Assembly: GCA_023238725.1 (NCBI GenBank)
Contig: CM041531.1
Location: 16,452,643-16,516,642, forward strand
DNA from: Scortum barcoo
Taxonomy: Eukaryota; Chordata; Actinopteri; Centrarchiformes; Terapontidae
Length of the DNA stretch: 64,000 bases
Direction: 5' to 3'
Part shown: positions 39,601 to 48,378 of the stretch, piece after piece
Numbering within the stretch: the stretch's first letter is position 1
Layout of the letters: every line of letters starts with the position of its first letter
Translations under genes and position numbers: made by a program
Notes under the pieces: model-generated
Databases searched by the model: none
What the model was told of the DNA's origin: nothing
What the model saw: only the letters and a program-made list of their open reading frames with translations

Positions 39601-41051
39601 TAGAGTTGAAGTTAGCTTTATTTTTACATGTTGACAAAGGCATCTGCTTATGATCTATGATTTTATGTTGTTAAGCTCTTTATTCAGCATTAAATCTCCT
39701 CATGTATTTTGAGTCCTGGCAGCCACTAGTTGTATTTTTTTTGTAAACTTGTGGTTAAAGAAAGACATTTGAGCTTAATGAAGACCTCACTAACTCGTTT
39801 CCACATGTCACAACACATTCATATGCTAATAGAGGGGCGGAGGAAGAGGGTTCTGCTGCATTTGGGAAAGTCCCTGAGCTTAACACACCATATAATACCA
39901 TCAATATGGAACTAATGACAGCACTTAGACATGCTTTTTCAAAGCTCATTTTGAAAGTTTGTGTTGAAAGTGTTACAATGCTTTTAGGCAATGAGATATT
40001 TCTGCAGAATGACAGCAGTTTATTGTAGACGATGTAGAGATGTGAAGTGTGTCTCATCCTGGTTCCAGTGGGAACATGACCCTGAAATGGATGAAGTGGT
40101 TTAGTGCAGCGAGTAGGTTTGATGGATATTTGACTGTGTTGTCTTACATGTGGTTTTTGAGACTGATAGTCACTGTGCATCTGGAATATCACAGGTTTGA
40201 TCTCCTCCCCGGCTCCTTTCCCAGGCCCGTCCCCAACGTCTGGTTGGCATTGAGCCAGCAATCGCTCACTGTGTTTATGAGCAGAAGCAAATATATATCA
40301 TAGAGATCACATCGTGACAAAGACCATGACTTTGGCCAATAAACAGTCCCCCAATAAGCACCGCTGCCACCCCACCGACTATCCTCAGAGGCCTCAGCTC
40401 TTCTCTTTAGTCCTTTAACCCTTCTTCCGTGTTTGATGTGGACAAGTGGTCGTGTCTGTGTCTGAAGTCTGGCTTCAGAGAAAATCTGGTCTCCTCTGTT
40501 TACTTTAAAGCCATCCTTCTCTCCTGGGGTCTGGACAAGCCTGAGAACAGTACTGAGTCTTTTTCATAATGTGAAGTCCAGTCCTATTCTGAAGATCTTT
40601 CACATCAAAAAGCCATATTTCAAATGAGCTCTTAAAGTATTTGCCTTTACATTCACATTTTGCAGACACTCTTATCTGGAACAGCATTGAATGAGTCTGT
40701 TTTGGTTGTGTGATGTCTTTATCAGATACATACCATACCACATATCAGATAAGTACTAATATGATAAACTCTTGTATAGATCAAACCTGTGGCCTTGAGG
40801 CTGTCTCAAATATGTCTGGCCAGATAAAGCTGTATAGCTCTGTTTTTGTAATTGTATTGGATTTTATAGGTCTTAAGGCTTCTTAGAGTACAGACCAAAC
40901 TAAAAATGAGATCTTATTCAGATTCCATCTACTTTACAGCAATGTTTTTAATTAATCAGTATTAAATACTTAAAGAAAATATCTGATCTTTCTTTACCCA
41001 GGAAATATTTTGTGGTACAATATCTTGTGTAAAATGGTTGAGCTGCAAAAG

Positions 41052-41092
<41 letters not shown>

Positions 41093-43597
41093 CACAATAA
41101 ACTATAACTAAAACACCTTTATAAAACAACTATAGTTAATGTGAATTAACAAAAGTACAAGCCAGAAAAGTACAAGTTTGTTTTTTTGTTGTTGTTTGTT
41201 CTTGTATTAGAGTGTCACCTCCTTCTCAGTAATGTATTTAATGTGTATTATTTGGTACTGATTGTACAGTTAAGAGTAACTTAATGAGCTACATGTCTCA
41301 CAACTTCTCACTGGATATTATAGCAACTATCATTTTCAACCAGCTCAAACCTTTTTATTACAATCATGAAGGCACAGTCTTTTATTTGTTAAATGTGAAG
41401 TTTTGTTGAAATTCTAATACAATTAGCTGCTGAAAATGATTTGCTTTCTCCACCAATACGTACCAAGATTGTAGAAAGAGAAGTCAACACATGTGTCAAC
41501 GTTTTTTCTGTAATGGACTGTATGAATAACTTCTATTTTACAATTCTTATTTCTTTTTTTGTTTTGTTTTGTTTTCTTGCTGTAGGAGTCAGAGAGAAGA
41601 GGGCTGATGGAAAAAATCCACATGGTCCAAGACACCATCATCACTCTTCAAAATCTGCTGGATGAGATCGCATGTTTTGGGGAGAGAATTAAAAAGTAAA
41701 AATCAAAGATCCATCATAAATTACAGTCCACTACAGCTGGATATTTATTTGTATTTCAGCTGTTCACAGTATGAAATAGATTGTAATTATTATTTTTTTG
41801 ATTGATCATGTCTTTAATATTTTAACACATGATTGAAATTTCCCAATCCTATATTACAAAATAAAATAATATATAAGCCTCAATTATTTGTGCACTCAGT
41901 AAATCAAATTGGATCAAACATTCTTTGTGGACACTCACTGATGTTTACTACCTTCATTTTTCAGCACTTTCAACTGGTCGGTGCCATTCCTGTCCAGCCT
42001 GGCTTTCCTGATCTTTGTTGTTGCAGCAATCCTAACATACTACATCCCTGTACGCTACATAGTTTTAATATGGGGTGAGTCTCAAATGCTGTTTATTATG
42101 TCATCTGTTTTGTGTTTATGTGTCTGTTTGCCTCCATTTTAGCTGAGTGACTCATCAACCCATAAAATCCCTGTTCACTAACTACTGGAAGTTGCAGTCA
42201 AAATAAAAATTATCCATGAGATTTACCGACACTTGAGTATTTGCTCCCTATATTTAGACTGCCTTCTTCCCCTTTATCTCTTTAACATAAATAATGGTAA
42301 TGTTGTAGGAGCTGAAGCATATCTTACAGTTAAAAGTCTTACTAGTTTTAATGACTGGAGTGCAAAATTGTCCAACTCCTCCAGCCTAAAAAGTAAATTT
42401 AGTAACTATGTACTGTAGTACTTGAGGCAATATTTCTTGGACAGCATGAGTCTCCTCTGCAGGTATTTGTTTGTGTGGAAACAATGAGCGCAGCCACAGG
42501 AGACTAGTGCTAATGATATGTTGGTGTGAATTTCTGTTTTAGGTATCAATAAATTCACCAAGAAATTACGGAACCCGTACAGCATTGACAACAATGAAGT
42601 GCTTGATTTCCTGTCGAGGGTGCCTTCAGATGTGCAGAAGGTAAGCCCCACTGGATCAGCCGGCCAGGAAGCCCAAAATCCCAGAGCCCGCTAGCTTTGC
42701 ATTTCACTAAAACAACTCCCAGGCATTTATCACTCTTGTCTGTATAATTAGCTTCATCTGTATAATTATGTAGCCCTGTATAATTTCTGTTGTGTTTTGG
42801 TCATGATACATCCCTGGTGGAGGTCTGCTGCTTAGCAGCTTTGCAGCGCAGGCTGTTCCCAGGCTGAGACAGGAGACACTGCTGCTGGTGTCTGAATGAA
42901 CTCACCAGCCTCGGCTGGAGCAAAATATCAGTCAGCAGGATGAATCTCCTCCAACTTGCATCTGCCTAAAAAAGCCAATATAAGTTAGCATAATTTAGTT
43001 GGCTTTGTAGAATAATTTACATCATTTTAACAGTAAAATACCGTGCCTTTTTCTTTTTAAGTCATTATAGAGGTGGCAGTATTTGGAATTGATGGTCCAA
43101 ACCGGCTACCTCACATCTATAAACTAGACATCTTTTCACAACTATTCAGAAGAAATCTCTCTTTTTTTCCCTATCTCTCCTCTTCTTTTGTGTTCTGTTG
43201 TGCTGACCTCTCTTTATTCCTTCTCTCCTCTCTGTCTTCTCTCTTTTTACCCGCACTCCTCTCTCCTCCTCACCCTCTCTGTCCCTCTCTCTAAGCTGTT
43301 TGACCCCATTTGCCTCCTCCCTCTCCTCCTTTGATGGCCTTGGGCCTCTGGGTTTCATGACTCTCCATTTCCTCCTCCTCTGACCACTGTGTCTATGCAA
43401 TGACTTTGGTCATCTTGCCCATCAGAAAATTATTTTTCCAGTAGTAATACAATAAAATCACTACAAGGTCAATAGAGAGTAAAAGGAGTAATAGCTTCAT
43501 ACTTTTTTTGTTCAGTGAATAAAATGACCCTGCTTCTTATTTGCTGCAGGTTCAGTACAGTGAGATGAGAGGCAGCAAGAAAAAGAAAGTCTCGTAG
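15742..43597 (+). CDS. mctp2: mctp2, multiple C2 and transmembrane domain protein 2, with an apparent frameshift
   Basis: MCTPs are ER-membrane proteins with cytosolic C2 domains and two C-terminal membrane segments, linked to ER membrane shaping and lipid-droplet or vesicle biology. Exons: 15742-16260, 20767-20884, 24147-24289, 25059-25135, 26103-26217, 26417-26449, 28357-28527, 29613-29743, 30053-30244, 31712-31805, 31914-32016, 32179-32281, 32471-32572, 32681-32755, 33818-33937, 37131-37244, 39489-39530, 41586-41695, 41965-42074, 42543-42640, 43550-43597. All have AG/GT borders. They total 2618 nt, two more than 872 codons, because of a frame break near 30138-30145; corrected length is about 871 residues (human about 878). 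C2A is at about 192-286 with Asp 210, 216, 263, 265 and 269. C2B at about 355-470 lacks the Asp set. C2C is at about 513-600 with Asp 528, 534, 580, 582 and 588. Membrane segments lie at about 699-727 and 795-820. MCTP1 is excluded by many MCTP2-specific matches. Confidence 0.92.
16261..20766 (+). other. mctp2: mctp2 intron
   Basis: AT-rich intron with a T17 run at about 18568-18584 and no recognisable gene. The minus-strand open frame 16707-16270 shows no family motif. Confidence 0.7.
20767..20884 (+). CDS. mctp2: mctp2 exon, start of C2A
   Basis: The acceptor is tgttttcag and the donor gtaaga. [17 protein letters not shown] is nearly identical to human [17 protein letters not shown] and supplies the first C2A calcium-ligand Asp. 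Confidence 0.95.
22102..22160 (+). mobile_element. Tigger/pogo-like terminal sequence inside the hAT element
   Basis: CAGTAATCCCTCGCTATATC and the following 'cgcgcttcgag...atatcgcgga' closely resemble the terminal repeat of Tc1/mariner-Tigger elements. I could not find the matching inverted end, so it is a fragment or truncated insertion. Confidence 0.5.
22150..22446. repeat. minisatellite of alternating 23- and 26-bp units
   Basis: The array alternates cacagattttatatgaaaa plus catatat with the same unit plus atat, with some cacaggtttt variants. It seems to have grown from the adjacent Tigger-like 'atatcgcggattttatatga'. Confidence 0.85.
24147..24289 (+). CDS. mctp2: mctp2 exon, C2A core
   Basis: The exon completes a split Gly and reads [19 protein letters not shown], then [12 protein letters not shown], the classic C2 strand pattern. 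The donor is gtaact. Confidence 0.95.
24290..25058 (+). other. mctp2: mctp2 intron
   Basis: Nothing recognised beyond a T-run at about 24480. Confidence 0.7.
25059..25135 (+). CDS. mctp2: mctp2 exon, C2A calcium loop 3
   Basis: It encodes [19 protein letters not shown], with the three loop-3 aspartates conserved. The donor is gtgagt in phase 2. Confidence 0.95.
25136..26102 (+). other. mctp2: mctp2 intron with degenerate repeat
   Basis: The stretch 25190-25560 (ctctccggtggactaagtatg, gatactgatat) resembles a common fish interspersed repeat from memory. A G-run of about 13 lies near 25555. Confidence 0.4.
26103..26217 (+). CDS. mctp2: mctp2 exon, linker after C2A
   Basis: It encodes [20 protein letters not shown], matching human [20 protein letters not shown]. 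The donor gtatgg follows GDSKRGH. Confidence 0.93.
26417..26449 (+). CDS. mctp2: mctp2 33-nt microexon
   Basis: Eleven codons ([11 protein letters not shown]) lie between ttggcag and gtaagg, in phase 0 on both sides. It aligns with human RWSNRKRLS and adds a basic patch between C2A and C2B. Too short to be seen by ORF length; supported by homology and splice sites. Confidence 0.85.
26450..28356 (+). other. mctp2: mctp2 intron, repeat-poor 3' half
   Basis: See the candidate conserved element at 27740-28290. The 5' half is AT-rich with no recognised feature. Confidence 0.6.
27740..28290. promoter_or_regulatory. candidate conserved non-coding element (intronic)
   Basis: About 550 bp of complex, repeat-free sequence has many homeodomain-type cores (gctaattg, ttaattga, gctaatta, tttaattc) with paired-purine and octamer-like words. 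There is no coding frame. The texture is that of vertebrate developmental enhancers; conservation itself could not be tested. Confidence 0.3.
28357..28527 (+). CDS. mctp2: mctp2 exon, first half of C2B
   Basis: [21 protein letters not shown] and [12 protein letters not shown] match human C2B. Position 372-378 reads DTQGGQF, so the canonical second calcium Asp is missing, as in human MCTP2. Confidence 0.95.
28528..29612 (+). other. mctp2: mctp2 intron
   Basis: Pyrimidine-rich just after the donor, AT-rich afterwards; nothing recognised. Confidence 0.7.
29613..29743 (+). CDS. mctp2: mctp2 exon, second half of C2B
   Basis: It encodes [17 protein letters not shown] and [19 protein letters not shown]. 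Loop 3 reads [10 protein letters not shown], without the usual Asp ligands. It ends in phase 2 at gtgagt. Confidence 0.93.
30019..30046 (+). repeat. mctp2: (TG)11(T)6 tract at the acceptor of mctp2 exon 9
   Basis: Eleven TG units followed by six T lie immediately upstream of gtacag and the exon at 30053. The layout matches the (TG)m(T)n tract of CFTR known to set exon skipping. Confidence 0.9.
30053..30244 (+). CDS. mctp2: mctp2 exon 9 with internal frame break
   Basis: In the incoming frame the exon reads [15 protein letters not shown] to [10 protein letters not shown] (30137-30140). The remainder matches human only two bases later: [17 protein letters not shown] to QLDNY, against CAGVSVSDLCVCPLADL to TQRY. 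The exon is 192 nt, whereas phase-matched neighbours require 190 or 193. The surplus lies in the CT-repetitive TTCTCTTC at 30138-30145. Read literally, the protein runs off frame and stops at 31716-31718 in the next exon, losing C2C and both membrane segments. The donor is the weak gtcagt. Either a real indel or a sequence error. Confidence 0.85.
30245..31711 (+). other. mctp2: mctp2 intron
   Basis: No gene or repeat recognised. Confidence 0.7.
31712..31805 (+). CDS. mctp2: mctp2 exon, start of C2C
   Basis: [20 protein letters not shown] matches human [20 protein letters not shown]. Phase 0 entry fits only the shifted frame of the preceding exon. Confidence 0.95.
31914..32016 (+). CDS. mctp2: mctp2 exon, C2C core
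   Basis: [20 protein letters not shown] and [10 protein letters not shown] follow the human protein closely. The donor is gtcagt in phase 2. Confidence 0.95.
32179..32281 (+). CDS. mctp2: mctp2 exon, C2C calcium loop 3
   Basis: It encodes [19 protein letters not shown] and [14 protein letters not shown]. Aspartates 580, 582 and 588 complete a full calcium-binding set with 528 and 534. Confidence 0.95.
32471..32572 (+). CDS. mctp2: mctp2 exon, end of C2C
   Basis: It encodes [20 protein letters not shown] and [11 protein letters not shown], matching human IRDGQPNCYVLKNKDL to LEMDLIYNP. Phase 0 at both ends. Confidence 0.92.
32681..32755 (+). CDS. mctp2: mctp2 exon, linker to membrane region
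   Basis: [20 protein letters not shown] with KFSKK matches human [20 protein letters not shown] and KLSKK. Confidence 0.93.
32756..33817 (+). other. mctp2: mctp2 intron
   Basis: No gene or repeat recognised. Confidence 0.7.
33818..33937 (+). CDS. mctp2: mctp2 exon preceding first membrane segment
   Basis: [19 protein letters not shown] matches human [18 protein letters not shown]. The exon ends at gtgaag. The open frame happens to continue about 290 bases into the intron, but the splice to 37131 fits homology. Confidence 0.92.
35690..35905. repeat. degenerate fish interspersed repeat
   Basis: The stretch ending 'cagcaaaagttacatagtctcactttaaaa' resembles a widely dispersed fish repeat from memory. 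The family is not assigned. Confidence 0.35.
36627..36660. repeat. 34-base poly(T) run
   Basis: Thirty-four consecutive T residues directly abut the complex block that follows. The run length is prone to sequencing error. Confidence 0.95.
36661..37010. promoter_or_regulatory. candidate conserved non-coding element (intronic)
   Basis: Repeat-free, moderately GC-rich sequence with words such as atgctaatgacata, gcaattagac, caatgcatatgca and atcaatagcagat. There is no convincing coding frame. Enhancer identity is inferred from texture only. Confidence 0.3.
37131..37244 (+). CDS. mctp2: mctp2 exon, first transmembrane segment
   Basis: It encodes [20 protein letters not shown] and LISWNYLQI, a hydrophobic hairpin-like segment, followed by RSGRVSQDL. 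Human has LVTVWNFELYMIPLALLLIF. Confidence 0.95.
37245..39488 (+). other. mctp2: mctp2 intron
   Basis: It contains a hAT-like remnant at 38075-38200 and a degenerate repeat-like block 38640-39210 (aaccaaaccagtaaagtaagct). Otherwise unremarkable. Confidence 0.5.
38075..38200 (-). mobile_element. degenerate hAT-like MITE fragment
   Basis: On the minus strand it reads gagctgagatgattagtcag, then ttaattgttttgttgattaaatg, close to the 'gattagtcgattaatcg' fish MITE ends. No intact termini. Confidence 0.4.
39489..39530 (+). CDS. mctp2: mctp2 42-nt acidic exon
   Basis: Fourteen codons, [14 protein letters not shown], parallel the human DIDDEEDEDDKE stretch. It is phase 0 at both ends, so it could be skipped without a frame change. 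Confidence 0.88.
39531..41585 (+). other. mctp2: mctp2 intron with (AC)19
   Basis: A dinucleotide repeat lies at 41053-41091. The minus-strand open frame 40261-39755 has no recognisable motif. Confidence 0.7.
41053..41091. repeat. (AC)19 microsatellite
   Basis: An uninterrupted dinucleotide run. Confidence 0.95.
41586..41695 (+). CDS. mctp2: mctp2 exon
   Basis: It encodes [20 protein letters not shown] and [14 protein letters not shown], close to human KGLIERIYMVQDIVSTVQ and LEEIASFGERIKN. Confidence 0.95.
41965..42074 (+). CDS. mctp2: mctp2 exon, second transmembrane segment
   Basis: [20 protein letters not shown] then [16 protein letters not shown] corresponds to the human second membrane segment and the conserved PLRYIILIW. 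Confidence 0.95.
42075..42542 (+). other. mctp2: mctp2 intron
   Basis: Nothing recognised. Confidence 0.7.
42543..42640 (+). CDS. mctp2: mctp2 exon
   Basis: [20 protein letters not shown] and [12 protein letters not shown] are almost identical to human, confirming the MCTP2 assignment. Confidence 0.96.
42641..43549 (+). other. mctp2: mctp2 last intron with long pyrimidine tract
   Basis: The stretch 43157-43330 is almost pure C/T on the + strand. The rest is plain. Confidence 0.75.
43550..43597 (+). CDS. mctp2: mctp2 terminal coding exon
   Basis: It encodes [15 protein letters not shown] and a TAG stop (43595-43597). Human has VQYAELKL and also ends in a basic tail. The lysine-rich end would suit an ER-retention role (inference). 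Confidence 0.92.
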   Translation, partial: VQYSEMRGSKKKKVS

Positions 43598-44635
43598 CAT
43601 GGAGGAGGACGGGATGTAAACGGGGACCTGATGCTGCTGTTTGTGGGCTTCCCACCCAAAAACTCTTTCCAGAGGATCTACTGGAGGTCTGCAGACCTTT
43701 TGTTGATCTTCGGGTGCATGGTAGGTTTGAATCTTAATTCACTGTGGCGATACACAGTTCAGCACCGTTCATGTCGACCAGCACCCAGAGAGCTTTCCAC
43801 CAAAGAAATCCACACTGAGGACCTGCAGAGATTACTTTCTACCACATTTTGTATCAGATTTTACTACTTTGTCTATCTGTGCAATTCTGAAGCAATTTGT
43901 AATGATATTTCCAAATACTGTAGGCGTTGTATGTACAGTTTATTCTTTAAAAAACAATCAGAAGCTGCTTTATTTTATGTTTCTTGCCCTCAAATTGTGT
44001 CCTTCTGATGTATCAGTTTGCATTATACTGAATGTATTTGCTTAGTATGTGACATTTGTGTGTATATTTTATACAGTCTACACTTGTAGATTTGAAGACT
44101 TTAATTCCAAAATGGATTATTCACCATTTGGATAAAATAACAGCAAAGTTGTTGCGTGGATGAAACCATATTTTATAATGGGATGCTTTAGAAATTACAA
44201 TTAGTCATAAGTCAAAGAAAATAGTTATATTTTTAAGTACAAGGTCTTTGTGGTTTTAAATATTAATGATGAATTGCAGGTAACAATTACAAATTAAGGC
44301 TTTCATTTGTCCATGTACAGCAACATTTTGAAAGTTAAAGGCAAGTATTATGCATGATTTTTCTTTGTTTCTTACATGTTCCTTTGAAAATGCATAAGCG
44401 TTATGTTCTTACAATGTTGACTGACTAATTTTACTTCAGTGTGACAATACTGTCTTATTTTTACATGCAAAGATAAGTGCCTATGTTTAGTTTTTAGGTT
44501 TTCATCCACCCTACATAGAAAATGCAATACATTGTATTTCACTCTATGCTTGTGAGTCGGGTGCCTGTACACACGCAACTTTATTTATTAATGGCAGTCA
44601 CTGATAAAGACTTTGTATCTCTCATTTCAAACAGC
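43598..44635 (+). other. mctp2: probable mctp2 3'UTR
   Basis: From the stop codon to the AATAAA at 44636. The open frame beginning at 43631 is short of any known family and is treated as UTR. Confidence 0.5.
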
Positions 44636-44641
44636 AATAAA
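44636..44641 (+). terminator. mctp2: candidate poly(A) signal of mctp2
   Basis: AATAAA about 1.04 kb after the stop codon is the first canonical signal I noticed. Confidence 0.45.
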
Positions 44642-45729
44642 TGCGCACAGTCACACAGTTTGGTACATTTTCTGCCTCTCTGTCTCAACCCTGTGCTGCA
44701 TGTCTTTGAATTCCCTTGCTCGCCGCATTCATCCTCTCGGTGCTCCCGTGCTGCAGGATTGTGGGCGTCTAACGGCACAGTTTCCGAGCTCCCTCTCTTC
44801 ATTAGGCTTTCATGAAGCGAGGCGAGGCTGTGCGAGACCTCGCCGGCACCCCGGCTCCCTGCTGTGTTGATGGCCCTTGGGCGTCGCCATGAGCAGGAGG
44901 ACCTCGGCGACCTCCTCTCAGCTGCTGTGACGAGATGCCTGCAGCCAGCATCCTATCAAGCACAGCAGCCAGACAAACCTCCGTTACCGGGCTGCACACC
45001 GCTCAAGAGCAGGAGGAGGATTTTAAAACCAGCCACAAGCAACAACAGCCACACCAATTTAGGGATTGGAGAATTGGAATAGTTAAGATGTTGGCGTTCT
45101 GAGTAATACCCAGGGATTTATGGCTTTTAAGTCAGAGCGCGTGGGCTCTCAGTCAGAAGCCTCTTAAATGAGAAATGAGGAAACTTAGAGGAAAACTGAT
45201 CTCATGAAATACTATAAGAATCCCATTATTCTGCATTAAATGCTATACAAATATATTGTATATGAAAGTATTTAGTGATTAAATACTTAAGATGTCAACA
45301 TTTTGAATAGAATTGATGCCTATTCACATTGAATTGTTCCCATGATAAATAAATTGGGTCCTGTAACTGCTCAATGCAATGTACACATAATATCCTACGC
45401 AATGCTGCAGTATATAAAATAATGTGGTGATTTGTTCAATTGTCTTGAGGACAGGATGTGGAGAATGTGGCAGACGATGACCTGTATATCTCTTCATCTA
45501 GTTATAATGTTGACTTAGGTATTCAATATTAATAACCCGCTGTCAAGGACACAGGAAGGACATCTCAATTTGACACTTATAGGCTCAGCATGAATATGTA
45601 TAGGCAGCGAGACGCTTCAAAATTACCAAGTAAAATCGCGGTTCACACGTGGGGACTAATGTGATGTGGCACATGCATTCTGATGAGCCACAAATACAGA
45701 GGCTGATCGGTCTCAAAAGACTTGTTATA

Positions 45730-45900
45730 ACTCAATATCAGACCTGAGAACGCTCAGCTGTGTCTCTGTAACTGTGTGTGTGCAGACAGAGGCGGTGCAT
45801 ATAAAGCTCTGTCAACAGTGTAAATGCCTATTATTATCCATTAACAGTCTTTATTAACACATTAATAACTACAGCCTTCATGGGCCATTTGTGCGTGTGT
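45730..45900. promoter_or_regulatory. candidate conserved non-coding element
   Basis: Contains tattattatccattaacag, tttattaacacattaataac and ccttcatgggccatttg, a dense set of ATTA/TTAAC cores without coding potential. Inference only. Confidence 0.3.
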
Positions 45901-47222
45901 GTGTGTGGAGATGGGATGGAGGAGTTTAATGGGCATCAGATTGTTTAGCTGGTTCTCAACATAAAACATTCCTGGTGAGCAAAACTGCAGAACAGCATGA
46001 AGCCGGTGGCTCAGTTCTCACCTTCAAACTCTGGAAGAAACTGTATTGTAACTGTATACTACATATGACTCTTGATTAATGTCCTTGGAGAAGATGTGCA
46101 GAGCATGGCATGAAAGCACAAATATGGTTACCTTTCACACTAAAGCTGATTGTGGTGACAATCAAAATCAGCTTTAACACTGTTCAAATAACGAGCACTA
46201 CAGGCAAGTATTTAAATGCATGTAGAATATTCTGCATATCTGTTCATGGCTTTGTGTCCCCCCAACATCACCACTTATAAGGGATGTATAATTATCATAA
46301 AATTCTTCTGATAATGAGAATCTCATCATTATCATCACTGCTGTTGACCTCTCGTTAGCTAATGCTGCTAATGTGTTTTAATAAAGTGGGGCTTTTCAGA
46401 CAGGAATGAGAAAGATCTTCTTCTCTAACTCCCAGTGAGAAAGCAAAAATGAATGTATCCTCAAATTCCTTTAAAAGGTCAGTCTGTTGGCTTCAAACTT
46501 AGTTAACTTAATGTGTTGTCTGCTGTTCAGCTAATCTATAATTAACTCATAAATTTATGTATTTATTTCATTCTGGTTCAACAATAATTACTTTCAGTAA
46601 TGAGCTTGATTTTGGCCATGTGGACAGCTGACATGCCCCCCTCCACTCCTCATAGTGTTAACAATGCTTCAGGGAGTCTGGATCCAGGTAAATCACAGAC
46701 ACAGTGTGTACTAGCTGGGCTTCTGCCCAGAGGCTGTGGGGCGACTGTGTTGTTCCGGAGCAGGCCAACATCAAAGCCCTTGATCCAGAGGAGCCTAAGG
46801 CTACAAACAGCTGACAGCTCTGATTGACAGAGAAGAATAAAAAATGATTCTGTGAGAAACGCCAATACACTTGTCTTGTTTTATTGTGTGTTTAAAGCTA
46901 CATTAGGATGTCGTAGTTGTAAAATGCATGTATAGAAAAGCTGAATAAAGTGTTATGCTCTGTTTTGGGCAAAGATGACAGTGTTTATTATTTTGGTTAT
47001 TGTCAACAAATTCCCTGAATACCAAAGCCCTTACTTTTAGCTAACTTTTTTTTGTTTTACATTACCTTGCAATAAGTTCTAGGTTATCTCATAGTACTTA
47101 TGCATTATTTTGCCATACAGGAATATCCTCTTTTTTACTCTTAACCTCTCCACATTAGACATTCCCCCATCACATAATGTCTCCATCCTGCTAGAACTGT
47201 GTTTCCTGTAGTGCCACGTTTG

Positions 47223-47353
47223 CAGTTGGGGTTAGGACTTAGGTTATGGTCATGGTTAGGTGTAGCATAGATAACTGTTTGGGGTTGAGGTAAGGTTGGG
47301 GTCAGGTGAAGCATCTCAGAGGACGACTGGTTGGGGTTAAGGACAAGGTTGGG
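47223..47353. repeat. degenerate GGTTAG/GGTTGGGG-type repeat
   Basis: Repeated ggttagg, ggttgggg and ggttaagg words at irregular spacing. It recalls eroded telomere-like or G/T simple repeats. Confidence 0.55.
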
Positions 47354-47480
47354 TGCTGGATTACAACAAGATAACATCGACAGTGAAACAAGACAAAAAC
47401 TATATCAGCATACTCAATTCCCAGTTGAAAGTAAAATTCAATGAGCTGATCCCTACTGGGGCATTGCACTGGTAGCTAAG

Positions 47481-47645
47481 TGGAAACAGATAAATAAAAG
47501 TATTGCAAGAGAATACAAAATCTATTGCAACATAATGCAAAACATATTGTGAGGGAACACAAAACATACTATGAGAGAACAAAATATTGCGAGGGAATGA
47601 AAAATATGGCGAGGTAACACAAAAAACATATTGTTTGCTAGACAC
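47481..47645. repeat. minisatellite, about 22-24-bp unit
   Basis: About six diverged copies of a unit like attgtgagggaacacaaaac (variants ttgcaagagaatacaaaatc and ttgcgagggaatgaaaaata). Confidence 0.8.
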
Positions 47646-48254
47646 ATTGTAAAAAAATAAATCAAATAAAAATGCAAGGGAATACTGATGTAGTCCTCAA
47701 AAAATTCTCACCCTGACCCTTAAACAGTCATTTTAATGATTCAGCCATGACTATGGCTAACTATATCAACCATTTAACCACTACAACTACTATTTCAGTT
47801 ATCTAGGCCACACTCTTAATTTCAATATGTGAGGCTTAGGTGTTTTACATGATACTATATGTGGATATACAATATATGAGTGTTTGGGAATCAGTGGAAG
47901 AAGGAAGGGTGAATGTTGTATTGAACTTAAAATAAACTACAGTGTGGCTCATTGATGTGTTTTTGGAGCTCTATGACACAAAAGAATGGGAGGGCTTCAT
48001 ATACACAGACAGTGTTGGTAGAATCAATTTAATGTTGGTTTTGGTCATTTTACTGGATTTACTAACAATAAGAATAATACAGAATAGTATCAGATCCATC
48101 CTTTACAATTAAAGAATCAGAGCCTTTTTTTGTTCAAGTTTGCAAGTTTTCCAATGTATGTGTAAGCTGATTTACATAAGTAACTTAAGTTTTTTTTTAA
48201 GTAGAAATAGATGCATTTACAATAGAAACAACAAATTTAGTGTATGTTTTAATT

Positions 48255-48260
48255 TTTATT
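48255..48260 (-). terminator. candidate poly(A) signal of the astacin gene
   Basis: AATAAA on the minus strand (TTTATT on +), about 120 bp downstream of the stop codon. Confidence 0.55.
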
Positions 48261-48378
48261 CCATCACTGGTTTCACAGATTCATTGATTTAATCCTAGAT
48301 GCTTCTGTCTGTTTTTTAAATAATATTATGACACAGCCTTAATTTCCCTAATGATAACTGTGATCAGATAAATTGTGA

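Larger units (their letters stand above)
44642..48254. other. intergenic region between mctp2 and the astacin gene
   Basis: A GC-rich patch at 44750-45010, an AT-rich complex block at 45730-45900, degenerate G/T repeats at 47223-47353 and a minisatellite at 47481-47645 are visible. No gene recognised. Confidence 0.6.

Noticed and set aside
39755..40261. Minus-strand 168-codon open frame
   Set aside because: Intronic, no recognised motif, ordinary composition. A box B-like 'aggtttgatctcc' near 40193 lacks a box A, so a SINE was not called either.
43631..44008. 125-codon open frame after the mctp2 stop
   Set aside because: Most likely 3'UTR; its composition shifts to AT-rich and it has no recognised motif.
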